DNA of 64,000 bases from Acinetobacter puyangensis. GTDB taxonomy: Bacteria > Pseudomonadota > Gammaproteobacteria > Pseudomonadales > Moraxellaceae. The DNA lies in assembly GCF_900096995.1 (NCBI RefSeq), contig NZ_OANT01000005.1, positions 186,001 through 250,000 of the forward strand, in the 5' to 3' direction. Positions 1 through 9,483 of this stretch are shown here, piece after piece; within the stretch, counting starts at the first letter, position 1, and each line of letters opens with the position of its first letter. The translations under genes and the position numbers were made by a program. The notes under the pieces were generated by a model. That model worked only from the letters and a program-made list of their open reading frames with translations, was not told where the DNA came from and searched no databases.

Positions 1-3000
1 CAGTAATATCTGTTTGCGCTGCACCTAAATCAGTTTGCAATGTACCAATATCACTTTCAGTTTGATCAACCCGTCCATCTAATGTTGTGACATCACCTTG
101 TGTCGTGGTTAAATCGGTACGAAGGTCAGTGACATCACTCTGTGTGGTCGTTAAGTCGGTACGTAAATCCGTGATGTTTGTTTCTGTTGTTCCAACTCGA
201 GTGTCCAGAGCACTGATATCACCTTGTACTGCACCTAAATCAGTTTGCAATGTACCAATATCACTTTCAGTTTGATCAACCCGTCCATCTAATGCCGTGA
301 CATCACCTTGTGTCGTGGTTAAATGGGTACGTAAATCCGTGATGTTTGTTTCTGTTGTTCCAACTCGAGTGTCCAGAGCACTGATATCACCTTGTACTGC
401 ACCTAAATCAGTTTGCAATGTACCAATATCACTTTCGGTTTGATCAACCCGTCCATCTAATGCCGTGACATCACCTTGTGTCGTGGTTAAATCGGTACGA
501 AGGTCAGTGACATCACCCTGTGTGGTTGTTAAGTCGGTACGTAAATCGGTTACATCACTCTGTGTGGTCGTTAAGTCGGTACGTAAATCGGTTACATCAC
601 TCTGTGTGGTCGTTAAGTCGGTACGTAAATCAGTGATGTTTGTTTCTGTCGTTCCAACTCGAGTGTCCAAAGCACTGATGTCACCTTGTACTGTGCCTAA
701 ATCAGTTTGCAATATACCAATATCACTTTCAGTTTGATCAACCCGTCCATCCAGTTTCCCGATTTCAGTATTGGCAGCGGTTAAACCTGTTTCTGTTTGA
801 CCAACTCGCGTATTCGTTGCATTTAACTGCTGACCTGTCACTGCATCAGTTGAAGTATCGGATAAGGTTGCATTTTGAAGATTGGTAATTTTTGTTCCTG
901 CTATACCACCTTGTAATGTAATCGTGTCTTTACTTGCCGAATCATATACTACCATATTGGCCGTTTGTTGATCGGTATAGCCCTTAGCATCATTGAGCGT
1001 GTTCGTTAGACCTGTGGTTAATGCACTTTGGTCGGCTTTTAAGGCTAACCCTGTATCAGCGTAATCTTTGGCATCCGTTAACGTCGTGGCTGCGGTTTGA
1101 TCGGTATAGCCCTTAGCATCATTGAGCGTGTTCGTTAGACCTGTAGTTAATGCACTTTGATCGGCTTTTAAGGCTAATCCTGTATCAGCGTAATCTTTGG
1201 CACTGGTTAATGTCGTGGCTGCGGTTTGATCGGTATAGCCCTTAGCATCATTGAGCGTATTCGTTAGACCTGTAGTTAATGCACTTTGATCGGCTTTTAA
1301 GGCTAATCCCGTATCAGCGTAATCTTTGGCATCCGTTAAAGTCGTGGCTGCGGTTTGATCGGTATAACCCTTAGCATCGTTGAGCGTATTCGCTAGACCT
1401 GTGGTTAATGCACTTTGATCGGCTTTTAAGGCTAATCCCGTATCAGCGTAATCTTTGGCATCCGTTAAAGTCGTGGCTGCGGTTTGATCGGTATAACCCT
1501 TAGCATCGTTGAGCGTATTCGCTAGACCTGTGGTTAATGCACTTTGATCAGCTTTTAAGGCTAATCCCGTATCAGCGTAATCTTTGGCATCCGTTAAAGT
1601 CGTGGCTGCGGTTTGATCGGTATAACCCTTAGCATCGTTGAGCGTATTCGCTAGACCTGTGGTTAATGCACTTTGATCAGCTTTTAAGGCTAATCCCGTA
1701 TCAGCGTAATCTTTGGCATCCGTTAACGTCGTGGCTGCGGTTTGATCGGTATAGCCCTTAGCATCGTTGAGCGTATTCGTTAGACCTGTAGTTAATGCAC
1801 TTTGATCGGCTTTTAAGGCTAATCCCGTATCAGCGTAATCTTTGGCATCCGTTAACGTCGTGGCTGCGGTTTGATCGGTATAGCCCTTAGCATCATTGAG
1901 CGTATTCGCTAGACCTGTAGTTAATGCACTTTGATCGGCTTTTAAGGCTAATCCCGTATCAGCGTAATCTTTGGCATCCGTTAACGTCGTGGCTGCGGTT
2001 TGATCGGTATAGCCCTTAGCATCATTGAGCGTATTCGCTAGACCTGTAGTTAATGCACTTTGATCGGCTTTTAAGGCTAACCCTGTATCAGCGTAATCTT
2101 TGGCACTGGTTAAAGTCGTGGCAAGTCCTGTACTTAAGTCCGACTGACTGGCTTTAGTTGCCAAACCATCAGTCAGTTCTGTTTTTGATGCTTTTAACGC
2201 TAGACCTGCATCAACTGCGGTTTGATCTGCTTTTAACGCAACGGCTTCATTGGTGGCAAATAATTGCTGACCTGTCACCGCATCGGTTGAAATATCAGAT
2301 AAGGTTGCATTTTTAAGATTGGTAATCTTTGTGCCACCTGTTCCACCTGCCAAGGTAATTTGTTCACTCGTTGCTGTGTCGTACAATACCGCACCTGTTA
2401 TACCGCCACCTGCAAGTAAACTTTGTGCTGTGCGTAAATTGACTGCATCCGTACCCTTGACCGCATTAGCGACATTAGTAATCCGTTTTTCTGCACCAGA
2501 TTGACCGACTGAAATGGTATTGGCTTCATCTGCTAAAGAATCGTAGCCAAGAGCTGTGGCTTTTTCAGCAGTTGCTAAGCTGTAACTACCAAAAACACTA
2601 CTATATTGTGCTGTGGCTTGATTACTGGCGCCATATGCAGCACTTGCATCCCCTGATGCAGTATTATTAAATCCAACTGCGCTACTTGCCAGCCCAGAAG
2701 CCTTATTGATTACACCCAAAGCACTACTTGCAATATGGCTCGCTTGATTGCCTTTCGCACTCCAAGTACCTGTTGCATAATTTATAAATGCCTGTTTGGC
2801 AGCATCGCTTAAATTTGTTTGCCCATTAATTGAAACAATCATTTCAGCTGTAAGGCTACCATCCCCTGCCCATACTGGACTACCAGCTGGCTGATTTGTT
2901 ATTACTACAAAATCACCAAACGATAATGTGCTTGTGATTGCGCTATAAGATTCAACAGAATGTGCTTTTTTACCACTTCCAACTGCTGTACTCCCTATTC

Positions 3001-3307
3001 CCGAAGCTACATTACCATTACCACATGCAAATGCATTAGAACCTATCGCTGTACTTCCCCCTGTCCCAGCACTGCCATCTGCATCACAGACCTCTGCCCA
3101 AACATTGCCGCCCGTAATTATGGTAATGCTGAGTACGATTGTTTGTAAACCAAATACTCTCAATGTAACTGGATGTGATGTTAGTGCTTCCAAATTTGTG
3201 GTCGTACCCGTCGTATTATCCGTCTTCCCTGCACTTTTTGCATTTTCCGAAACCACCACCATACGTCCCAGTGATTTATTCCATATTTTTTTAAAAATGT
3301 GATTCAT
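1..3307 (-). CDS. Trimeric autotransporter adhesin (YadA/Ata-like), N-terminal part; C-terminus beyond left edge
   Basis: The reading frame is open from the ATG at 3307 to the window edge, about 1100 residues. It opens with an ESPR-type extended signal peptide (MNHIFKKIWNKSLGRMVVVS, then ENAKSAGK) and a hydrophobic segment ending GGNVWAE. Next come YadA-head motifs of the form S-A-x-G (GSTAIGSNAFACGNG, ASSAVGFNNTASGDAS). A neck-like segment follows (ITNVANAVKGTDAVNLRTA), and then a long Ala/Asp/Thr/Leu-rich coiled-coil stalk built of two tandem repeat families. Proteins of this family trimerise, are anchored by a C-terminal 12-strand barrel (type Vc secretion) and bind host matrix or abiotic surfaces. 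The anchor is not in the window. The gene is the only one on its strand here and is divergent from a two-component system that shares an upstream site with it. The family call is firm; the ligand is unknown. Confidence 0.93.
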   Translation of the reverse strand, partial: MNHIFKKIWNKSLGRMVVVSENAKSAGKTDNTTGTTTNLEALTSHPVTLRVFGLQTIVLSITIITGGNVWAEVCDADGSAGTGGSTAIGSNAFACGNGNVASGIGSTAVGSGKKAHSVESYSAITSTLSFGDFVVITNQPAGSPVWAGDGSLTAEMIVSINGQTNLSDAAKQAFINYATGTWSAKGNQASHIASSALGVINKASGLASSAVGFNNTASGDASAAYGASNQATAQYSSVFGSYSLATAEKATALGYDSLADEANTISVGQSGAEKRITNVANAVKGTDAVNLRTAQSLLAGGGITGAVLYDTATSEQITLAGGTGGTKITNLKNATLSDISTDAVTGQQLFATNEAVALKADQTAVDAGLALKASKTELTDGLATKASQSDLSTGLATTLTSAKDYADTGLALKADQSALTTGLANTLNDAKGYTDQTAATTLTDAKDYADTGLALKADQSALTTGLANTLNDAKGYTDQTAATTLTDAKDYADTGLALKADQSALTTGLTNTLNDAKGYTDQTAATTLTDAKDYADTGLALKADQSALTTGLANTLNDAKGYTDQTAATTLTDAKDYADTGLALKADQSALTTGLANTLNDAKGYTDQTAATTLTDAKDYADTGLALKADQSALTTGLANTLNDAKGYTDQTAATTLTDAKDYADTGLALKADQSALTTGLTNTLNDAKGYTDQTAATTLTSAKDYADTGLALKADQSALTTGLTNTLNDAKGYTDQTAATTLTDAKDYADTGLALKADQSALTTGLTNTLNDAKGYTDQQTANMVVYDSASKDTITLQGGIAGTKITNLQNATLSDTSTDAVTGQQLNATNTRVGQTETGLTAANTEIGKLDGRVDQTESDIGILQTDLGTVQGDISALDTRVGTTETNITDLRTDLTTTQSDVTDLRTDLTTTQSDVTDLRTDLTTTQGDVTDLRTDLTTTQGDVTALDGRVDQTESDIGTLQTDLGAVQGDISALDTRVGTTETNITDLRTHLTTTQGDVTALDGRVDQTESDIGTLQTDLGAVQGDISALDTRVGTTETNITDLRTDLTTTQSDVTDLRTDLTTTQGDVTTLDGRVDQTESDIGTLQTDLGAAQTDIT
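61..755 (-). repeat. 42-bp tandem repeats (14-residue coiled-coil units) in the adhesin stalk
   Basis: The coding strand repeats a 14-residue unit of the type RTDLTTTQSDVTDL, two heptads long. Exact or near-exact 42-bp copies lie around 500-630. Larger duplicated blocks are multiples of 42 bp: the element reading gtgatgtttg on the plus strand recurs at 171, 339 and 633, spacings of 168 and 294 bp. This suggests recent expansion by unequal recombination or slippage, and copy number is likely to vary between strains. Confidence 0.9.
960..2132 (-). repeat. 129-bp tandem repeats (43-residue units), about nine copies, in the adhesin stalk
   Basis: The plus-strand marker tcggtata recurs at 972, 1101, 1230, 1359, 1488, 1617, 1746, 1875 and 2004, an exact 129-bp period. 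Each unit encodes 43 residues beginning DAKGYTDQTAATTLTDAKDY and ending with a DTGLALKADQSALTTGLANT-like half. Copies differ at only a few bases. A period of 43 is not a multiple of seven, so the stalk probably mixes heptads with 11- or 15-residue coiled-coil units. Confidence 0.93.
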
Positions 3308-3331
3308 TTGTTTAACCTATGTATGTTTTGT

Positions 3332-3398
3332 ATAGAAAATAGGTTAATTAAAGGTGTTTTTTTGTACGCTGCCTATCACTGAAATTGGGTATTTTCAA
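3332..3398 (-). promoter_or_regulatory. Putative regulatory site and promoter region of the adhesin
   Basis: Read toward the adhesin, 3398-3379 is TTGAAAATACCCAATTTCAG, followed by one base and GATAG (to 3373). The same 26-nt element, with one difference, lies upstream of the divergent response regulator at 4642-4667. It carries the short dyad TGAAA-N8-TTTCA. Further downstream both units share TATTTTCTAT (3341-3332 here), a candidate -10 region. The shared element is seen directly; that it binds the adjacent response regulator is inference. Confidence 0.6.
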
Positions 3399-3799
3399 CA
3401 ATTTAAACTACGTCTAGTCTGTGATTTTATTCGTTTATTAGGCGTATGGATTCACTGTCCCCTGCAAAATTCAAATCTAAGTGCTTTGTTACTCTTAATA
3501 CGGATAATTAAAAAATAATAGAAGTCAATGAATAATCAAAATAAAGCATTTTTTAATATTAATTTAATTATAATTCAATAGCTTAAATAAAATTATAAAA
3601 AGAAAAAACTTAAAAATACCATCATATTTAAGTTTCAAACCTAGAATTATTGCGTCATACCATAGACATATAAAACAAACATCTGATCATAATCAACATA
3701 TATATTTTGTAGAATATTATCTCATAAAATAAAAATAATGACATACTCGATAATATCAGACTATTTTATTTTTTCGACACAGACTTCTACCTCCTTAAT

Positions 3800-3991
3800 C
3801 TAATCTTTCCTAAAAAAATAATAATAAAGCTTCACCTTAAACTCTATGGCAAACAATATACTAAGAATCGTCATCAATAAAGCAATCAATAAAAATAATA
3901 CATCCATATATATAATCGCAACAATAAAAAATAAAATTGAAATTAAAACTAAAATCCAAAACAATACTTCTAAAATAAAAGTTATCATCAT
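3800..3991 (-). CDS. Possible small two-helix membrane protein
   Basis: A 63-residue frame that is almost entirely hydrophobic, with two predicted membrane spans (about residues 4-28 and 30-50), ending in a basic and aromatic tail (KVKLYYYFFRKD). A purine-rich GGGGGA at 4002-3997 lies 5 nt before the ATG at 3991, a usable ribosome binding site; GTG at 3994 and ATG at 3988 are alternatives. AT-rich DNA easily yields spurious hydrophobic frames, so the gene is uncertain. No family is recognised. Confidence 0.4.
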   Translation of the reverse strand: MMITFILEVLFWILVLISILFFIVAIIYMDVLFLLIALLMTILSILFAIEFKVKLYYYFFRKD

Positions 3992-4641
3992 CACATTCCC
4001 CCATGATATACATTAATAAATATCTTAAATCTCAACATCTCATCATTTATCATAAATATGAGTATCCTGATTCCATTCAAGATATAATTTGCATTTAAGG
4101 CTGGATAAAGATACTATGTATTAAACAATATAATACATATGTTTTATATCACTAAAATTTGGTATTTTTTCTTTTTATAACAATAAATTAATTGATAATA
4201 ATTTAAATATATGCGATATGTATCACAAAAAATCAACATAACAATAATTATTTAACAAACTTAGAAAAATGTTATTTGTCATAAGTGCTATTAAAGTTCA
4301 AACTAAGTTAAATTTTTTGTATGTATAAAATTTAATCTCAAATTAAAAGACATAAATTTTAAATCCTTTTTATAATACTTATTGATGGTAATTTATCTGG
4401 TATTCTTTCAATATCACAAAAATTTATTATAGCAACACTCTAAACACCAACTAAATCTCTAATAAAAATCCAGATATATGCAAACAAAAATACACAATTA
4501 TTGCAGCACACGACATATAGTCACTACTCAATAACAACAAAGGTATTGAATTTTCAGACAAGTACATTTTAAAAACCAAACTTGAGAAAATGATTGTGTA
4601 TATTATTCATTTTATAATTTTTCAAAACATTTTATTGCTAC

Positions 4642-4690
4642 TTGAAAATACCCAATTTCAGGGATAGCACAATCAATCACTATTTTCTAT
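4642..4690 (+). promoter_or_regulatory. Putative regulatory site and promoter of the two-component operon
   Basis: TTGAAAATACCCAATTTCAG at 4642-4661, followed by G and GATAG, matches the element upstream of the divergent adhesin. The 10-mer TATTTTCTAT at 4681-4690, followed by GCTATAAAAG, is also shared in part and may hold the -10. The response regulator ATG is at 4725. Autoregulation by the encoded regulator is inferred from the shared element. Confidence 0.6.
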
Positions 4691-4724
4691 GCTATAAAAG
4701 ACCACCCAGATCACAAGGCAGTAC

Positions 4725-5411
4725 ATGGTGTCCAGTCAGGAACTTACTTTACCTATTCCGGTACTTATTGTTGAAGATGATGCCGCTATACAACAGCGTT
4801 TAAAGGACTTGTTACTCAATCTGGGTTATCAACAGGATATGCTTATTTTTGTCCAGACCCTGCAAGCAGCTCTGGATACATTAAAACAGCAACCGGTTTC
4901 TTTTGCACTGGTGGATTTGGGGTTACCCGATGGCAATGGTAAAACCTTTATTGAAGCATTACGGCATTTGGATCCGTCTTGTCCGATTCTGGTGATTTCG
5001 GCATGGAGTACACAAGATGCCATTTTGGGTGCGATTCAGGCGGGCGCAACCGGATATGTCCTCAAGGAACGTGATGATCTGGAAGTATCCATGTCTATCC
5101 GCAGTATTTTACGTGGTGGTGCACCGATTGATCCCTTTATCGCCCAGCAAATTTTAAGCAAACTGATTTCACCCTCGTCAAATGCACCCCGTTCAACTGA
5201 AAATATCGCGGAAAAAGGTTTGCTTTCACATCGTGAACATGAGATTTTAGAACTGGTCGCCAAGGGTATGAGCAATAAGGAAATTGCCGAATTTATTCAC
5301 CTTTCAAGATATACTGTCGAATGCCATATCAAACATATTTATCGCAAGCTGTCTGTGTCGAGTCGCGCAAAAGCCATCAATACTGCCCGCTCTTTAGGCA
5401 TATTACCTTAA
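4725..5411 (+). CDS. NarL/LuxR-family response regulator
   Basis: 228 residues. An N-terminal receiver domain (about 12-130) shows the acidic pair in VEDDAAI (D18, D19) and the phosphoacceptor D64 in VDLGLPDGNG, with the switch Lys in VLKERDDLE. The C-terminal LuxR helix-turn-helix (about 165-225) reads LSHREHEILELVAKGMSNKEIAEF and continues with HIKHIYRKL. It should act as a cytoplasmic DNA-binding activator or repressor phosphorylated by the kinase encoded just downstream. AAGG at -11 supports the start at 4725. The divergent adhesin carries the same upstream element, so that gene is the most likely target; this is inference. It is too generic to name. Confidence 0.9.
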   Translation: MVSSQELTLPIPVLIVEDDAAIQQRLKDLLLNLGYQQDMLIFVQTLQAALDTLKQQPVSFALVDLGLPDGNGKTFIEALRHLDPSCPILVISAWSTQDAILGAIQAGATGYVLKERDDLEVSMSIRSILRGGAPIDPFIAQQILSKLISPSSNAPRSTENIAEKGLLSHREHEILELVAKGMSNKEIAEFIHLSRYTVECHIKHIYRKLSVSSRAKAINTARSLGILP

Positions 5412-7267
5412 TTGTATCTTGTATTTTATGTTTGATCGCATCTACAGCTTACGCAGCCCAGCCATCCGTATGTACGACAAATATTCAGCATATCGCTGTT
5501 GCACAAGCAATAGGTGATGGCACACAACGCCCGTTACAGGGCTGGCAGACGATAAAACAACTTCCCGATTTTATTGATGATCACTGGAAACTCTATTCAG
5601 GTAGTGTCTGGTATAGAATCCGCTGGGATTATCATTGCCCGATCACTCAGAAAAATCCGGTAACACTGGTGATTAGCCATATCAATATGGCAGGTCAAGT
5701 CTATATTAATGATGATCTACTTTGGCAGGATCAATCATTAGTCGAACCTTTATCACGTAGCTGGAATATGCCCCGTTACTGGAATATTCCTGCATCTGCA
5801 CTGAAACAAGGTGAAAATATCATCTGGATTCGGGTTGTGGCAGTGGCTACGCAGACCTCAGGTCTTGGTCAGGTCGTTTTGGGTGATGCTAGTCAAGTCA
5901 TGCCACGATATCAGAATTTCTGGCGTGAACAACGCGTCTTGATGTTTTTTAACCTGATTTTTTCCCTGACACTGGGCGTAATTGCTTTACTGGTCTGGTT
6001 ATTTCAGCGTAAGGAACATGTATTTGGCTGGTTTGCCCTCAATTCACTGGCATGGGTTCTCATTATTTACAATGTGGTGGCTCTTAAGCCACCTTTTGGG
6101 CTGGACACCTTACAAATGGCACGCATCAATATTGTCGCTATCACGGCGTATAGTGTATTTGCATGTTTTTATGCTTGGCGACTGGCACAACGACGTTTTG
6201 CACATTTGGAACGAGGTTTAATTGTCCTATTACTTAGCATCGTCCTGTTAGCAATTTTTCTACCTGATCACATTGCAATCCTCAATACTTTTTTAGTGAT
6301 TACCTTTATCGTGGCAATGTTGATCTCTATCGTTCACTTTATCAGCTATCCTTTTATTGCATGGCGTTCCAGACAACTAGAAGCCTACCTGTTAGCGGGC
6401 GTTTTTATTATATATGTTGCCCTGATGACACATGATATTTTATATCTGCTCCGAGTGATTAATAGTTTTCCAATCATTGCCTATACAGCACCTTTAACCA
6501 CACTTCTCATTGCCATTATTCTGGCTATGCGTCTGGCCAAAAATGTTAAACGTATCGAGGGTTTCAACAAAGCTTTAAAAGAAAATGTCTTACAGGCTAA
6601 AGAGGAATTAACCACTTCGTTAAATATTCAGCATAAACTGGCCTTAGAAAACACCAGATTGCAGGAACGAATGAACCTAGCGCATGATCTACATGATGGA
6701 CTGGGCGGCTCGTTGGTACGCTCCATGGCAATTGTTGATCAAAGCAAGGACAATCTCACTAATCCACAATTTTTATCCATGTTAAAACTATTACGTGATG
6801 ATTTAAGACAAATCATTGATAGCGGTTCCAGTTTGGGTGCCAAAGTTCCCGAAACACCGATAATATGGGGTGCGCCTGTCCGCTACCGTTTTATCCAGAT
6901 TTTTGATGAACTGGATATTCAGTCCTCGTGGTCATTTCCGACAGTCTGGCAAAGCAAGCCTACAGCACTGGAATGTTTAACTGTATTACGTGTAATTGAA
7001 GAATCATTAACCAATATCCTTAAACATAGTCAGGCAACACAGGTGAATGTTCATCTCTATTACAGGCTTCCCACCCAGCTTGTTTTCGAGATTGAAGATA
7101 ATGGTATTGGTTTTGATGTGGATTCTGTACTTGAATCCGGAATCAGTGTCGGTATTCGTAGCATGCAGATTCGATTAGCAAAAATTCAGGCAAATATGCA
7201 CATCGAATCACAACCGGGTCGAACTTTTATTCAAGTGATTAAAGATTTTAAGCCGATTCAACCTTAA
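5321..7267 (+). CDS. Membrane sensor histidine kinase (HisKA_3 type, 7TM-like sensor)
   Basis: Up to 648 residues. After a signal-like hydrophobic segment (about 29-46, ending AYA-AQ) comes a periplasmic jelly-roll-like domain (about 50-195) and then roughly seven membrane spans (about 205-410), resembling 7TMR-DISM sensors. The cytoplasmic part has the HisKA_3 H-box [13 protein letters not shown] (His near 458), an N-box [14 protein letters not shown] and a G1 box DNGIGFD. It is the cognate kinase of the LuxR-type regulator. The only in-frame standard start upstream of the signal segment is the ATG at 5321, which overlaps the regulator gene by 91 nt and gives an unusually long N-region. A non-standard start close to the regulator stop is possible. 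The ligand is unknown. Confidence 0.87.
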   Translation: MPYQTYLSQAVCVESRKSHQYCPLFRHITLIVSCILCLIASTAYAAQPSVCTTNIQHIAVAQAIGDGTQRPLQGWQTIKQLPDFIDDHWKLYSGSVWYRIRWDYHCPITQKNPVTLVISHINMAGQVYINDDLLWQDQSLVEPLSRSWNMPRYWNIPASALKQGENIIWIRVVAVATQTSGLGQVVLGDASQVMPRYQNFWREQRVLMFFNLIFSLTLGVIALLVWLFQRKEHVFGWFALNSLAWVLIIYNVVALKPPFGLDTLQMARINIVAITAYSVFACFYAWRLAQRRFAHLERGLIVLLLSIVLLAIFLPDHIAILNTFLVITFIVAMLISIVHFISYPFIAWRSRQLEAYLLAGVFIIYVALMTHDILYLLRVINSFPIIAYTAPLTTLLIAIILAMRLAKNVKRIEGFNKALKENVLQAKEELTTSLNIQHKLALENTRLQERMNLAHDLHDGLGGSLVRSMAIVDQSKDNLTNPQFLSMLKLLRDDLRQIIDSGSSLGAKVPETPIIWGAPVRYRFIQIFDELDIQSSWSFPTVWQSKPTALECLTVLRVIEESLTNILKHSQATQVNVHLYYRLPTQLVFEIEDNGIGFDVDSVLESGISVGIRSMQIRLAKIQANMHIESQPGRTFIQVIKDFKPIQP

Positions 7268-7838
7268 GCGTTTCAAGCTGCTCCAGTATTAAGCGTACCG
7301 GTTTATAACTACGACGATGCTGGATTAAGACACCATGTTGCTGGATTGCGTCCAGATGGGCTTTGGTCGGATAACCGTTATGTCTGGCAAAGCCATAATC
7401 TGGATAAAGTTGATCCAGCGCCTGCATCTGACGATCACGGGTGACTTTTGCCAGAATACTGGCCGCACTGATTTCGGCGTGTAAGGCATCGCCACCGATC
7501 ACTGCTTCACAATTCAATGATAAATCTGGACAACGATTACCATCAATGCGTACCAGATCTGGCGTAATCTTTAAAGCTTCCACTGCCCGCTTCATCGCCA
7601 ACATGGTGGCTTGCAGGATATTTATGCTGTCAATTTCTTCATGGGTGGCTTCGGCAATTGACCATGCCAGCGCTTTTTCCTGAATTTCCAGAAATAATTT
7701 TTCCCGTTTTTTTGCGCTTAATTTCTTGGAATCATTTAATCCTTCAATCGGATTATTCGGGTCTAAAATCACCGCAGCAGTCACCACCGAACCAATTAGC
7801 GGACCACGCCCAGCTTCATCTACACCTGCAATTAACAT
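7248..7838 (-). CDS. rnhB: Ribonuclease HII
   Basis: 196 residues, normal for the family. It opens [18 protein letters not shown] with the signature acidic pair D-E of the catalytic site; further family blocks are [21 protein letters not shown] and the [16 protein letters not shown] block. RNase HII removes ribonucleotides misinserted in DNA and RNA primers of lagging-strand replication, using Mn/Mg. GGAGAAGG precedes the ATG. Its 3' end overlaps the 3' end of the convergent histidine kinase by about 20 nt. Confidence 0.96.
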   Translation of the reverse strand: MLIAGVDEAGRGPLIGSVVTAAVILDPNNPIEGLNDSKKLSAKKREKLFLEIQEKALAWSIAEATHEEIDSINILQATMLAMKRAVEALKITPDLVRIDGNRCPDLSLNCEAVIGGDALHAEISAASILAKVTRDRQMQALDQLYPDYGFARHNGYPTKAHLDAIQQHGVLIQHRRSYKPVRLILEQLETLKVESA

Positions 7839-7874
7839 TTTAGACCTTCTCCATTACAAATTTTTAAATCATAA

Positions 7875-7899
7875 TAAAAAAGCGATCCATAGACCGCTT
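7875..7899 (-). terminator. Rho-independent terminator of the lipoprotein gene
   Basis: On the minus strand AAGCGGTC-TATG-GATCGCTT forms an 8-bp stem (one G-T pair) followed by a run of T, 35 nt after the lipoprotein stop codon at 7934. Confidence 0.75.
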
Positions 7900-7933
7900 C
7901 TTTGATCACAGTTGCCTATTATTGAACGATAAG

Positions 7934-8326
7934 TTATTTACCGACAAATTCTGAATAGCAAGCTGTTAAGGTTTTTGCCACAGTATTGGCAACAATTTGT
8001 GTACGGGCATTGGCATCAACAGCAGCCTGCGCCAATTCTACCGCAGAGACATTTTGCAATGCTTTTTCACTGACGCAACCGCAGACTTTGGTTTCAAGTG
8101 CACTTTGTTGTTCGGCAGACATGGTTAATGCAATCGCACGAAAAGCATTATTGGCATTCAACTCGGTACGACATTGATTGTCCACTGCCATTTTTAATAC
8201 ATTGCCACCAATCGCTGCTGCTGTACCTACGGTGCTATTACTATTTGCTGTCGTTCCAGTTGTCGGGGTGGCACATCCAGTTAATGCTACCGCAGCACAT
8301 ACTGCTGCTAATAAAAATTTTTTCAT
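7934..8326 (-). CDS. Small putative outer-membrane lipoprotein
   Basis: 130 residues. MKKFLLAAVCAAVALTGCAT is a lipoprotein signal peptide with lipobox LTGC (Cys18), followed by a Thr/Asn/Ser-rich linker. The mature part is a compact helical domain with three Cys (CRTEL, CGCVSEKAL) and a late CYSEF, so disulfide bonds in the periplasm are possible. No characterised family is recognised; conserved hypothetical lipoproteins of this type occur in Acinetobacter. Monocistronic, with its own terminator. Confidence 0.8.
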   Translation of the reverse strand: MKKFLLAAVCAAVALTGCATPTTGTTANSNSTVGTAAAIGGNVLKMAVDNQCRTELNANNAFRAIALTMSAEQQSALETKVCGCVSEKALQNVSAVELAQAAVDANARTQIVANTVAKTLTACYSEFVGK

Positions 8327-8400
8327 AATTAACCTATTTCATTGTCCATTTTGTCGTATTGCATGAAGCAAACATACATACTATACAAGGCTTTGATGAG

Positions 8401-9483
<1,083 letters not shown>

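Larger units (their letters stand above)
3308..4724. other. AT-rich divergent intergenic region
   Basis: This 1.4-kb stretch separates the adhesin from the two-component system and is strikingly AT-rich, well below its neighbours. It holds the paired regulatory sites at its two ends and one possible small membrane-protein ORF (3800-3991, minus). No other coding frame, tRNA or mobile-element signature was seen. Such AT-rich DNA is a typical target for H-NS-like silencing, which is an inference here. Confidence 0.6.

Noticed and set aside
87-737. Plus-strand open frames within the adhesin repeats (Val/Ser-rich)
   Set aside because: They are antisense shadows of the 42-bp repeats; the minus frame has the signal peptide, head and stalk of a known family.
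960-2132. Regular 129-bp repeats as a CRISPR array
   Set aside because: The period is one continuous coding unit with no separate repeat and unique spacer, in an open reading frame.
2319-3302. Short plus-strand frames near the adhesin start
   Set aside because: All are antisense to the adhesin head and N-terminus and lack ribosome binding sites.
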